DNA of 64,000 bases, from NCBI GenBank assembly GCA_025331125.1, contig JAOALB010000025.1:1-64000 (forward strand). The letters run 5' to 3'. The notes beneath the pieces were generated by a model. That model saw only the letters and a program-made list of their open reading frames with translations, searched no databases and was not told where the DNA came from. Origin of the DNA: Mycogone perniciosa (lineage: Eukaryota > Ascomycota > Sordariomycetes > Hypocreales > Hypocreaceae). Position numbers and translations under genes: made by a program. Shown here one piece after another: positions 25,167 through 37,202 of this stretch (position 1 is the stretch's first letter; each line of letters opens with the position of its first letter).

Positions 25167-28100
25167 TCACCTCAGCAGATGTAGCGGACTGTGCGGTATA
25201 TATGTTGTGTCGTAACTCTTCCTACCTTCCATTCTGTTCGCAATCCAAGGGTCTATACTGGTCACCATGCCTCGATGAATCACAGTGATGCATATCATGA
25301 CGGTTTGCCAGCAAAGCATCACCAACGATGTTAATTGGGGTCTGATCGCAGCGGGTGATATACACAAGTCATGTTCACCAAGACCCCGTGATTCGAAGCT
25401 AGATCTTTCTTTATCTGAGAATTCTAGTATGAGGATGCGGCCCGTGTCACAACCGATAGCAATTGTTGACCCCATAGTCGTGAAGAAACTGACTTTATAC
25501 TCGTGCGGGAGCAATAGAATATTATCTCCCTTGTAGGTAACCCAATATTCGTCGTCGCCAGCGTAATTTATACCGTAGTCGGGAAATGTCTTTGTGGGAC
25601 GAAAAAAAGACGACCCGGTCGAGGATGAAATGTGATCTCGGATGTCGAAAGTCCTGCCATCAGCATAGAAATACTTTCCCGTATTGTCAAAATAAGGGCT
25701 TTCAGGGTGAATTCCCTCTCGGAGTGTTGCGATACACTCGCCCATATTGATATCCCATATCTTGATGGTGTTGTCATTTGATGCTGAGACAATTTGTTGG
25801 TCATCATGTGCGAAGGTGACCCCTATCACAGGCTCTTCATGTCCAAAAAGGGTCTTTATACATTCTCTACTTGCAATGCCCCAAATCTTGATGGTTCCAT
25901 CATAAGAGGCAGATGCAAGGTGCTGGTCATTTTTGGAGAAGACAACCCTTGAGACACACTCATAATGGCCTTTTAGTGACGCGTCGCATTTCCACCCTGT
26001 GGACTCCAGTTGCCACAATCCGATGAATCTTTCTGGCGCGGAGGCAAGTTGACGTGTGTCGTGAGACAATGCAAGTCCAGTAATCATACCAGTAAGGCTC
26101 TCAAGTGTCTCGATACATTGCCCAGTAGTTATGTCCCAGATCTTAACGGTATCTCGATAGGAACCAGAGGCAAGCCACCGACCGTCATGTGAAAAAGCTA
26201 TCGTATGGGTTAAACCGTTGTGCCCTTCAAGTACAGAATTGCATTTGCCTGTTTCTGTGTGACGTATCTGGATTGTACCATCATCCATGATCAACGCAAT
26301 CTGAAGGGAATCGTACGAGAAGGCGACTCCAATTCCAAGACTCTGTTGCATAGGGAGACATCTGGACCTATTTCGTTCACTCTCGGCGCTTTCTTCCCCT
26401 CTCGGGCCCGAGACTTCCCCATTCTGACTCTCCTGCTCTGCATTTTCCAACAGCATCATCCACTCCTCCTCTTGAATGTTCCACATTATAGCTTCCTGGA
26501 ACCACGAGCAAGATGCGATATAATGTCCCTCATGTGAGAATGCAATGTCGGCCACACAACGCTCATGGCCCCTAAGCCTGGAAACACAGGCTCGCAAAGT
26601 GATGTCCCACAGCTCAATGGTGACGTCTGATGCGAATGCGACCAGCTGGCCATCACCTGAAAAAGCAACTTGAGGGCTCTGGCAGAAATAGTGTTTAATT
26701 TCTGTGATGTGTTCTGCCGTTGCCGAATCCCACAGGCGGATCTTGTTATCTTCTGATACTGATAGGATTCGCTGACCATCACGAGAGAATGATATCCTGG
26801 CTATTTGACCGCCATTGCATACGTGTATTCTGACGCATTCCCCTTTCATAACATCCCATATCTCAATATCATGGGATCCCTCAGATGACGCCAATGCTAT
26901 TAGTTTATCATCAGGTGAGATGCATAGCATTGTGGCGTCCTTAATGTTGCTCTTGAAGGTGTGGGTACATTCAACTGTTCGGGTACGCCATAGCTTCACG
27001 GTCATGTCATCTGACCGTGATGCGATCCAACAGCCATTATTCGAGAAAGCAATCGTGGTAACGTGAGATAGATGGTTCTGGGATTCGGTGATGCGTTCCG
27101 AACAAGTGTTATCCCATATTCTGACGGTACTGTCCTTTGACCCCGTTACAATAAACCGATCATTGTGAGAGAAGACGACCTGAGTAACCTTGTCGTGATG
27201 GCCATTGAGTGTTTTCACGCACTCTCCAGATATAGTATTCCATACTTGAACTGTGGGGTTTAATGCTGATGCAATGAGCCGATCATCATGGGAGATGGCG
27301 ATTCGATGTATTGCAAGGCGACAGCTTGGAAATGTGCGAAAACATTCTCCAGTTGAAACTCTCCACATGCTGAGGGACCCATCTTGCGAGGCCGTTGCAA
27401 ACCAACAGCCACAGAGAGAACTTAATGTCGGATATGACATCCGAATGTTCGGACGTGGTAATGCACTCTTGTGTGGCAATATTCCATATCCTAACAGTGG
27501 AATCAGATGATGCAGATACGATCAGCTGATCGTCGGGAGAGAAGATACATAAAGTAATGGAATCGCAATGGCCTCTGAATGTCTTGGAGCATCCCCTTGA
27601 TCGAATACTCCACATCTCAATGTCATTATTGGATAGACCCAATGCGAGCCAGTCCCCGTTATGTGAGAACACCATCATTTCGATTCCTGTCTCAGGGGCC
27701 CCGAGAATCATAAACTTGCCAGTGATAATATCGTACATCTTGATACCATCGTGCAGCGCCATTGCAACCATATTCATAGCTGGAGAGACAGCAAGTCGGT
27801 TCCCCACTAGGGTTATGGCATGTTTGGTGTTCCTCATCCCATATCTTGACCGTCCCCTACAGCGAGGCTGATATGAGATATTCTCCGTCATACGAACTTC
27901 TTAATGCAAAAACCCTGTCGCTGTGTCCTTTAAATGTGGACATTCGTATCCCGGAATCGATGTCCCATTCATTAATTGCACCGTTATCTGTGCCGGACAG
28001 AATCCTCGTGTCGTAGGATGACACTGAGATTGCGGTCACTTCACTACCCTCCTCAAGCGTGATGATACAAGCGCTCCAGTCATCCTCCATTGATTGCTTC

Positions 28101-29871
28101 ACCGATATCCATTTCGGAACCTGAGTCTGGAATAACCGCTTAATCGCACTGCTTGAGGGGCTGAACGCCAGGGCTGTCATATATACTTGAAGCGGTTTCA
28201 TATATATTAGCGGCCAATTTGATGATATAAATCGGCGTGCATCTCTAATAAACTGAAGCTGTGTTATTTGGCTCGTGCTATTATTCACGGGAATCACCTC
28301 GCAGCTATCATGCAAATGGGGTGGCGATTCAAGAAGTAATTCTTCCACTGTTGCGAATGTGGAAAGTGCTGTGGTGAAATCGTCTAAATCGCCGAGCGCC
28401 TCGATCCAGAAGAGGAATGCTTTGACCAAGAAATCTTGAAGAAGCATCCAAGTTGATGAATTACATGTGGACGATTCTGGATGCTCAAACGTTTCGTAGA
28501 GATGGCCAACCCAATAGATACATGGATAACGTAGACGCTCCAATACATCGGTGTATAAGTGCATGTCGCGTTTCAATTCTTTCCCCAGAACTTTCAATGA
28601 GCATTGAAACATCTCGAAGTGGATATGGTGTACACCCTTTGGATAGATTGTAGTCCCGGCCTCAATGGACAAGAATTTCTTCGCTGATGCATGAACCATG
28701 TAAACTTTTCCTTCTCGGATGGAGAGAAAGGAGCCGCAAATTTGCACCAACTCTTCTACTGTCCCAAAGCTAGTGAAGTCGATGAAACCCGCGAATTCGT
28801 CTTTTGTGAGCGGTCGGTAAGCTGTCGCCACGAAAGCTAGGATACGACAACAGATACCCACGTCGTCGCGGTTTTTCATTTGGAGTATCTGATCCATCAT
28901 TCGCCGATATAGTCGATTCATCCTGAAGGATATGTGTGCAACTCATTCAGTACCCTTGCGCGTCGGACTCTACTCAAGGCCTCACACGCCATGGATACCC
29001 AAAGGAACGTGCCATTGGCGCCGACCAGGAGATAACTCTCGACTGTGTTGCGAGTTGCTTCGTCGAGAGTTTTCTTCTTTGCCAGGTTGTCCACCTTTGT
29101 CTTCACGTAAGCTGGGACGGCAGAGCACACCATTTGTGCATTCATCTCAAGACTGAGTAGGATCCCTGGTCCTGCTGTTTCCAAATCTTCCTGAATATCG
29201 GGTCGATCTCGGCTGGAAACAACCCATTTGATGCGAGGAAATGTCAGACTTGAGACAATTAGATCAAGAAGTTTGGACAAATCCGTCTCGCACTCATCAA
29301 GGGCATCAATAACGATGTATATATGACCCAATCCGGCATCCTGTAAGACATCTGAGAATATCTCATTGAGAGCGATCCAGGCATTGACATCCTTAAATAG
29401 CTGTTCACCCGCCACCTCGTAGCGTTTTTGGACATGAGGAAGCAGAAAAGGGTGGCTGTCGACAAGCATATAGAGCAAGCCACTCAGCACCGCCAAAGCG
29501 TTGCTTATACGTCTGTCGGTGGTTTGACAGAAGAAATACGCAACATCGCCGTCCCCGAGCTTCTCTAACTCGTCGATTATACCGCAAAGCAGCATCGTTT
29601 TGCCTTTTCCTGGGTCGCTTCTGATCCACAGCAAGCGACAGTCCTGGTCCTTGCGCCATTGTTGGAATTCGACAGTATGCAAGACCCAGTCGTACACATC
29701 TGTTAACAGACCACCGTTGTCGGCTTCGATACGTTTCTTATCGAGCCGAGGGTCAGTCGCTCTCAGCGCAGCAAGACATGCCTTGTTAATGCCTCGAACA
29801 CCGTTGCCGACATGGACGCGAGCGTTGCCGGTGGCGTTGAGTGTATGGATCTGGTTATATGTCGATTCCAT
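25167..29871 (-). pseudogene. Broken NACHT-WD40 NLR (STAND) gene
   Basis: The intact gene would encode a fungal NLR of the HET-E/HET-D (NWD) type, a sensor used in heterokaryon incompatibility or defence. The first segment (29871-28918) has the NACHT P-loop DPGKGKT and Walker B IVIDALDEC. The next (28921-27857) continues the NACHT helical region and enters WD40 repeats. Segments 27891-27286 and 27479-25167 carry about 14 further blades with the usual endings (IWD, GSYRDTVKIWD). Homology runs straight across each break, so introns do not explain them. There is a one-base shift at 28918-28921, an in-frame TAG at 27857-27859 inside a blade, a shift at roughly 27,780-27,856, and another near 27,410-27,425. 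No N-terminal effector domain is visible upstream; a TGA lies in frame just above the start. WD repeats are diverged from one another, not recently amplified. Sequencing error is possible but four lesions make decay likelier. Confidence 0.85.
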
Positions 29872-31212
29872 GCCAGGTAGTGTGCCATGTATTGCCAGAA
29901 ATAAGTAGCAATACTTGATGTGAATATAGGTTCAGTTCGACGGATTGCCCGTGGCCAACGTGAAGAAAGACGCGGAATAATAATATGTCTCACAACGATG
30001 GTGGTAGAGAGGAGGCAGCCTGCAGAACGAACTGTGAGGGGTACAACAGGGATTGCTGGGTTCAGTCCAATACTCGACATTCATTGGATATTTTCGGTTC
30101 GTCGCTCAGCCAACCATTAACATCTTGGCTTTTTGGATCTTGCGACTGCTTGACTTATAAGGGCCTTGCTCCTGCATGTTGTGTTCACGTCTCTTTCAAG
30201 AGCCTGCAGCGACATAATGTAGCAGGACTCTCCCACCATTGGAATACTGACCCCGACTATTTCACTCATAAGGATATCACGACAATCAATAATGACTGGC
30301 TAGGACTGACTAAATTATAGGCTTTGTATGTCTCCAGAGCAGCCGGAAAAGGTGCCTGCAGATTGCTTGTATCGGAGGTTGGAAGCGCTTGGTGACCAGA
30401 GGATCCTGATGAGGAGGTGACAAAACAGCTATATTGTAGTCTCCAAAGCCTAGAAAGAACATTCCGAGCTCTTTTAGGAAGTTATGATGGCATACACCAA
30501 CAGGTATGGCCGATCCTCAATCTGAGTGAGGCCGCCAAATTGTTGCGCACCTTCATTCCTACTCAACTGACCTTTTGTCTTATCATTCCGGGTGGGCTGT
30601 CTCATCTTTCCTTGCGTCTCAAGTTTTTAGTACCCCCAGAACACCTTGTTATTCTTCTCCGTGCCGTGTTTGACCTGGATCTAGGCATTTCTATGTCTCA
30701 ACAAGCCGCCTATCCAATAACTCGATCAGTGATATCCACTGACAAGGGCGGCGTTGTCCAGCTGCAATACCGCCGGCCGTCAAATGATCAATAAGAAGGC
30801 GCAAACTGCATGCCTAGGCAGCAAGGATTGTGCAAACAGAAATTAACGACGATTCCTATAGGAATGGTGGAAGAGAAAGGGGGTTCTTCCGCACGCACGC
30901 GTCTCTGTTTGGCATCATTGACGTCATGTTTCCGGAGCAAATATCACCAAGTCCGGAAACTTGCCAAACGCAGCCTCTTCTTGTTTCATTTAAGCTTCCA
31001 TTGCATCATGATGTCATAATTCACTCCAAAAAAGGTACATGTTGTCGTGTATTTAAATCTTCTACAACATCGTTCATCATGCGCTGTCTCTTTCAGCAAT
31101 TGGCTTCAGCTCCTCCAACACTTCGCTTTTGTTGATAGCCATCGAAATACTTGTCCAATCCCCAAGTTCCTCCTAAATTACGGTCCTGTCTATCTAATTC
31201 CCCATTCCTACA
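29872..31212. other. Intergenic region upstream of the NLR and the mitochondrial gene
   Basis: About 1.3 kb between divergent loci. I looked for a missing N-terminal NLR domain (HET, HeLo, Goodbye, patatin, PNP_UDP) on the minus strand and saw none. A 125-codon plus-strand frame at 30417-30794 opens with GTG rather than ATG and has no recognisable domain. Confidence 0.5.
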
Positions 31213-32451
31213 ATGATCTCCGCCAGATCAGCGACCAGGCTGAGCCTGTCTCGAGGTGTATACTCGCGCGTTCCAAAACGCCAACCAATCCGCTTCCAAT
31301 CATCGACATCGTCTACATCTTCATCGACAAGCAATGGAGCTTCCAAAAGCGCTCAATTCGGTGTAGGAGTAGCCGGTGGCCTCGTTGGCGCAGGGCTTTT
31401 CTTTGGCATTTACTCCTACACCCCGGCTGGCCAGGTCGCGGGCAAGCTGAACAAGACTATCATCGAGGCTCAGAAAACATACCAAGAAGCCGCAAAGAAA
31501 CTCCAAACAAACACCGCAAACCCCGACCAAGCCATTGACTCGATAAAGCAGTTTGCCTACTCCTATGTTGGCTGGATCCCTGGCGGCCGAGCCTATGTGG
31601 ATGCTGCATTTAAGGATTGGGAGACGGTTCGGAAGAACCACCACGACGAAGTTGACAAGATCATCAACGATGCATACAAGCAATTCCAGGATGTCTCTAA
31701 GTCTGGGCTGAGTCTTGAGACTGCCTCAAAGGCATACGATGTGCTGACCGATCTATCCAAGAAAATCGCCCACCTCACCGAAGATGCCTTCTCCGACATT
31801 CTCGACAACCACCCTCAGCTAAAGGAGAAGCTGGGGGGCAACATTGATCAACTAAAGAAGATGGGTGAAGAATATGGACCCGAAGCAAAGAAACAAGTGG
31901 ATGAAACCTGGGGTCAAGTGAAGGACATCTTCGCGGCTGGGTTTAGTACTGCCAACCTGGACAAAGCCCGCAAGCTCATCGAGGACAAGGTGCAACAAGT
32001 CCAGAAGCTGGGCGATGAGGCGTGGAAGAAAGGGCTAGAAGAGGCGAAGCCATTGCTCGAAAAGAACCCAAAGGTCAAGGAACTGGTGGAGAAGAACGCC
32101 GATAGTCTCAAGCAAGGCAACATCAAGGAGCTTTTTAGCAAGGCACGGTCTGCAGTCGAATCCGGCGACATTAGCGACTTGGAAAGCTATGTTACTCAAG
32201 CGGCAAAGAAGCTCAGCTCCAAGGGGTCAGAGATTGCCGGTGATTGGGACCTTGATAAGTTCATGAAGAAGATTCCCCAGGGAGGTGACATCTTGTCCAA
32301 ACTACAGCAGCTCAGTCAAGTCGCAGACAAGCACAAGGAGGAGGGCGAGAAATTGTTCACCGAAACACTGGAGGATGTCAAGAAGGTACTGGAAGAGAAG
32401 TCCCAAAAGGCAAAGAAGATTGTAGATTCTGCCAAGAAGGAATCCAAATAA
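31213..32451 (+). CDS. Mitochondrial helical protein of unknown function
   Basis: A single-exon gene of 412 residues. The N-terminus (about residues 1-38) is rich in Arg and Ser and free of acidic residues, a likely mitochondrial presequence. A glycine-rich hydrophobic segment at about 48-68 could span the inner membrane. The rest is long amphipathic, Lys/Glu-rich helix with repeated motifs such as KKMGEEYGPEAKK, similar in style to apolipoprotein or LEA-like proteins. I do not recognise a catalytic domain. Such proteins are conserved in filamentous fungi as hypothetical proteins. The ATG at 31213 is the first good start and gives the presequence. A role in membrane or lipid organisation is conceivable but unproven. 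Confidence 0.85.
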   Translation: MISARSATRLSLSRGVYSRVPKRQPIRFQSSTSSTSSSTSNGASKSAQFGVGVAGGLVGAGLFFGIYSYTPAGQVAGKLNKTIIEAQKTYQEAAKKLQTNTANPDQAIDSIKQFAYSYVGWIPGGRAYVDAAFKDWETVRKNHHDEVDKIINDAYKQFQDVSKSGLSLETASKAYDVLTDLSKKIAHLTEDAFSDILDNHPQLKEKLGGNIDQLKKMGEEYGPEAKKQVDETWGQVKDIFAAGFSTANLDKARKLIEDKVQQVQKLGDEAWKKGLEEAKPLLEKNPKVKELVEKNADSLKQGNIKELFSKARSAVESGDISDLESYVTQAAKKLSSKGSEIAGDWDLDKFMKKIPQGGDILSKLQQLSQVADKHKEEGEKLFTETLEDVKKVLEEKSQKAKKIVDSAKKESK

Positions 32452-33220
32452 ACTGCCGTTGTTGGATGGGATCTGTGACTGTGACAGAGGTATGCAGACT
32501 ACCATCAAGTAGTAATCTGAGAGGAGACTGCTGAAAGATCAACGACATCCTGGCTATTTCCCATGACCCCGGTAAAATCCACCGTGAAGCTTCTAAAGAA
32601 GGTGGCATACTCCGTACAAGTAAAAGTGATGATGGGAAGCTACCCAGGTAAATGTCAACCTGTAAAAAGAGTCTATAGAATTGGTGGTGGGCGTTGACTT
32701 AAAAGGTAGTGCCTAATATGTAAGACACTCAGTGCTCTCAAGCACCACATGTTTGTTTATATTGAGTTGTAGGAGGGTTACATGGATGAGTGGTTCGGTG
32801 GCCTTGGGTCGCATTGATTCATCTCCGAGCTAATGCACGTTGGCCGTCTCTTGAATGGTACTGGCTGTGTTCCTGAACTTATCCATCAGCTCAAAACCCC
32901 CACCAAATATCACGAATGACACCTCCCTTTGCCATCCTCGAGGCAGAGTCGGATGCTAAATGCACATTCAGTTGCAGATGAATTCGACGAATGCTATGAG
33001 GATAGAGCCTGCCGGATCTATCCACAACTACCGGGTTGGAGAGAGAAAGTCCACACCGTGAGAGTGCATGCCAAGCATCTTGTTGGGTGAGATGTTATAA
33101 ATGGGCTTGCTCCCTCCAGGAGACCGGGAAAGTCTGGTTCTGACAGTCAGCCTCTCAAACTAGAGGCGAAGAGCACTGATATCACCATTGACATCGCGTT
33201 CGTTTGATTAACCGAGTGAG
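32452..33220. other. Intergenic region
   Basis: About 770 bp with one TACTCCGTAC word (32608-32617) and no supported gene. Expected to contain the 3' UTR of the mitochondrial gene and the promoter of the phosphoesterase. Confidence 0.5.
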
Positions 33221-34620
33221 ATGATGTCCAGGTTCACGCTTGCCCTGTCATTCCTTGTGGCTCTGTCTGGTCAAACGCCATTGCCATCGACACAGAAAGC
33301 GCCCAAGAAGCAGAATCGCCACCATCGCGCTACTGGTCCCCTGACGTTTGAAAGGGATGGGACGTTTCAAATATCCATCTTCGAGGACCTTCATTTTGGC
33401 GAAAGTAAGTCTCCCATCGAAGCATGACATGTTCTTCAGAGCTCTGATCATGGAACGCTGACTGATATTGTCAAGATGCCTGGGATTCATGGGGGCCACA
33501 ACAGGACATACACTCCGTTGAAGTAATCAACAAAGTCCTTGACCGCGAGTCCCCTGGACTAGTCGTTCTCAACGGTGATCTCATTACAGGCGAAAACACA
33601 TTCCGGGAGAACAGCACATTGTATGTCGACCAAATTGTCCAGCCTTTGCTGGAGCGCAGATTACCATGGGCATCAGTGTATGGAAATCATGACCACGACT
33701 TCAACATATCGGCGGAGGCAATTCTCAAGCGGGAGCAGCGCTGGCCAAATTCCCGGACACGTAGGATGGTCCCGGGACGAAACGCTGGCATCTCGAACTA
33801 CTACCTGCCTGTATACCCCCCTGGTTGTAATGAATGGGAATGTGCGCCGGAACTTCTGCTATGGCTCTTCGACAGTCGAGGCGGCTTCTACTTCCAAGAG
33901 CACAACGCAGATGGCGGCCGTCGCGGTCAACCGGGTTGGGTTGATACCAGTGTGGTGGACTGGTTCCAACAGACCAGCAGACTGTTCACTGCACGATTCG
34001 GACGCATTATCCCTTCGCTTGCCTTTGTCCATATCCCTACAAATGCATCGCTAGCGCTGCAGACGGAGCATGGAGAAAACAGTATCAATCCGAACTACCA
34101 ACCGGGAATCAACGACGACTACCCACTCGCTCAGCAAGCAAAGGGCTGGTGCCCAGACGGCCGCGACGACGGTTCCTGCGAGTACGGCAGTCAGGATGTT
34201 CCATTCATGCAAGCCATTGTATCGACACCCGGACTCATTGGCCTCTTCTCGGGCCACGATCACGGCGCCACATGGTGCTATAAATGGGATCGGCTCGTCC
34301 CAGGCATGACAGTCGCAGGCAATGGGGTCAATCTCTGCTTCGGGCAGCACTCCGGATACGGCGGCTATGGTAATTGGATCCGTGGTGCGAGGCAAATCCG
34401 CGTGTCTCTCGAGACGCTTCGCCACAATTGGGAGGCCGAGACATGGATCAGGCTGGAGAGCGGTAATGTGGTGGGAGCCGTATCTCTCAACTCGACGTAC
34501 GGGAGGGATTGGTATCCCGCCACTCCAAACGATAAATCGTATTGTCCCACATGTAACTACACTGCCCTTGCTTGGAGGGCAGGTCCACAGAAGAAGTTTG
34601 AACTACCTCGTCGAAGGTGA
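33221..34620 (+). CDS. Secreted calcineurin-like metallophosphoesterase (Dcr2-like)
   Basis: A binuclear-metal phosphoesterase of the calcineurin-like superfamily, probably extracellular or in the secretory pathway. Exon 1 is 33221-33404; an intron is at 33405-33475 (GTAAGT...AAG, 71 bp); exon 2 is 33476-34620, giving 442 residues. The N-terminus MMSRFTLALSFLVALSG looks like a signal peptide. Metal-binding motifs appear in order: FEDLHFGE (a variant of the first D-x-H motif), NGDLITGE, GNHDHD, and a late GHDHGATW. N-glycosylation sequons (for example NST and NYT) fit secretion. Length and motif order resemble fungal Dcr2/Sia1-type phosphatases. The substrate cannot be read from sequence. ATG at 33221 and the adjacent ATG at 33224 are both possible. 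Confidence 0.9.
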
Positions 34621-34999
34621 TCTGCTTGACTCGTGAGAGGAGTGGAGGTTACTTCTGGATATTCTCCAAAGCTTGGACATGAGAAAATGAATAGTTGGAT
34701 GCAATGGCGACATAGCATTAAGACGATCCAAGAACATGACTTAATATAATGAGGAGTAATAATATAGATTTGAATGACAAACCCGCGTTTTCGTAAATTG
34801 CAGAACTGCCATGTTGTGTGTAGTTTGGAGCTTCTGTCCCACAATCCGCTATCAGCCGGTACGTCACTGGCATCCCGATAAGATAAGCGGTTTGGCAACA
34901 TCAACCTCACCACTCCTCCGAGCATCACACCATCTTCTTCCGGCTTCATCCCGCCGGTGCGTCTTCCGGTTTGAACAGTTTTGGTCCACAACCCCGACA
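34621..34999. other. Intergenic region, phosphoesterase to GID9
   Basis: About 380 bp; a pyrimidine-rich stretch (about 34,905-34,960) precedes the GID9 start. Nothing else is seen. Confidence 0.5.
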
Positions 35000-36365
35000 A
35001 TGGCTGATCACGAGAATTCCAACCTCAAACACAACGACCATCTCCTCCTCGTAAGCAGAATCCCTCTCCCCCTCCCCCTCGAAGCACATTGCGCCATACA
35101 AACACCCAAGGACTAATAATCTCAGGACCAACCACTCTTGCGTCTTCCACACGAGCTTCTACGCAAAAACTTCCGCTCTGCACACTTTACTATCGAGAAG
35201 GACACTTCGGCTCTCAAAACGCTCCTCAAAGACTCCGCCACTGCTGCTCTCTCGGGCCGTGCCTCCCAGCAGGATGTCCTTCGCAACATTGACACCATGC
35301 TGGCCAAGATGCGCGGCGTGAAGCGCAAGTTGACGACCTATGCTGACGAGGAGACTCGTCTGCATAGTCAGACTGCCGCACGTATCTCTCACCTCGACGA
35401 GTTGTACTCTATGAGGAGCGTCGAGGACGTCAAGTACGAGGGGTGGAGCCGTAAGCGACTGGATCGTTTACTGGCTGACTATCTCCTGCGACACGGGTAT
35501 AATGAGAGTGCGAGGGAGCTGGCGAATGAGAGGGGCATGGAGGCACTGGTGGATATTGATACGTTTGCCGGCATGAGCCGTATCCGGGAGGCGCTTTTGA
35601 ACGGGAGTGTCACTGAGGCGCTTGCCTGGTGCACAGACAACAAGAAAGAGCTGCGAAAGATGGAGGTATGGCCCATCTCCCTACGTTGACCCTGTTTTCT
35701 TTGTTTCATTCTCTCTTGAACAAGCTGACCGGTAGCAGAGTAAACTCGAGTTCATGCTACGCCTCCAGCAGTATATCGAACTCATCCGCACGCAATCCGA
35801 ACCCAAGCTCATCGAGGCCATCGCCCATGCAAAGAAGTACCTCATGCCCTACTGGAACACATACCCCAAAGATGTCAAGCACGCTTGCGGCCTACTCGCC
35901 ATTCCCCCGGACAGTCCCGCTGCCATCACGTACAGCGACCTCTACAAGCCCTCTCGCTGGGTGGAGCTCGCCGACCTCTTCACCACAGCGCACAACAGCC
36001 TGCTGGCCCTTCCCTCTGTGCCACTCCTGCACATCGCCCTCTCATCCGGTCTATCAGCATTGAAAACACCTGCTTGCCACTCCTTGGGCACTGAAGACCG
36101 CGAAACTGCCTCTACGCTTGGCCACGGCGTTTGTCCTATTTGTTCTACGGAGCTAAATGATTTGGCGCGCAATGTACCATATGCACATCACACAAAGAGC
36201 CATGTAGAGCATGACCTGCTCCTCCTCCCGAACGGTAGAGTGTATGGCAAGCAGCGGCTTGAAGAGCAGGCAAAGAAAGCCGGCCTACCGTCCTATGAGG
36301 TCAGGGATCCACTTACCGGGGAAATTTTCCCTGTGGACGCACTGAAGAAGGTCTTCATTACTTGA
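35000..36365 (+). CDS. FYV10: GID/CTLH E3 ligase subunit (Gid9/Fyv10, MAEA homologue)
   Basis: A core subunit of the GID/CTLH ubiquitin ligase, which in yeast marks gluconeogenic enzymes for degradation when glucose returns. Exons are 35000-35050, 35126-35665 and 35739-36365; introns are 75 and 73 bp. This gives 405 residues, close to family length. The first exon is only 17 codons (MADHENSNLK...). A LisH motif lies at about 126-150 (RLDRLLADYLLRHGY), followed by CTLH and CRA helices (MEALVDIDTF, then ALAWCTDNKKELRK across the second intron). A degenerate RING-like element near residue 330 to the end shows CPICS followed by HHTKSHVEHD and LPNGRVYG, as in Gid9/MAEA. The partner subunit Gid2 is expected elsewhere. 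Splice junctions were chosen because they restore conserved sequence without gaps. Confidence 0.93.
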
Positions 36366-37202
36366 GACGACTTGGAATAGATGTGCTATCCCCACAGGTT
36401 TTGGAGGAGGAGTACTAGTGACTCTTGGTTTCGTGGGTTTCCAGCAGGGCAAAGTATGGGTCTCATCACATTCCTTTGGTGTTGTCAGGGTCTTGATGAT
36501 TTTATTCTTACGCGGTCAAGTTATGAATATGGAGTTGGGAGTCTCAAGCGACCTTGGTATTAGTATTTTTGTAGTATTCAGCTGCATGGAAGGGGTGGGT
36601 AACTTATATCAATCACATCATGCATTACGACAATCACAATACACGCATCTGTATCCGTTCCCAAACCTCAATAGTGTGCCACCAAAAGGGAAGTTTATTT
36701 TTAAAAACTCCCTTTCCGGCAGAGAGATGACAAGAGAGATAAAGTACACAGCGGACAACCCAAACCGGACTAATAAAAATAAACCACAGCCAGAGCCGCC
36801 GCAATTTCATCATCCATCACGTCCGTACATTTATCCCTTCCCGCCGATCCTCCCGTTAAGTTTCCCAAAACTCCCCCTTGTTCCCCTCCCTCATATACGC
36901 ATGACGACTTTTAGACCTCCTCATCCCAGGGTGGTGGATGGGGGTTAGAAGGAAGGCTTCAGCTGTCTGTCCTTGGTAAACCGCGTGGGCGGCCAATCAA
37001 TTCGACAACAATACACGGACATGAAAAACATAAACACCGGTAAGAGCGACGTATCTACTAGCCTTCCCTCCCCTTTGACGCCTAGGCCGGCCGGCCATGG
37101 ATTGCTCAGAGATAAAGCGGAAGACACGGGGGAAAATGAGGTGAAAGGAGAGAAAGCCGAAAGGTGTCAATACGAGGGCAGGTGGCAAGCCACTGCAGAA
37201 CC
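36366..37202. other. Convergent intergenic region, GID9 and CAF1 3' ends
   Basis: About 840 bp. Open frames here (for example 36418-36948 plus) are low in domain content and start without support. Expected to be 3' UTRs. Confidence 0.5.

Noticed and set aside
30417..30794. 125-codon plus-strand ORF as a gene
   Set aside because: Starts with GTG, contains no recognisable domain and lies in the promoter region of another gene.
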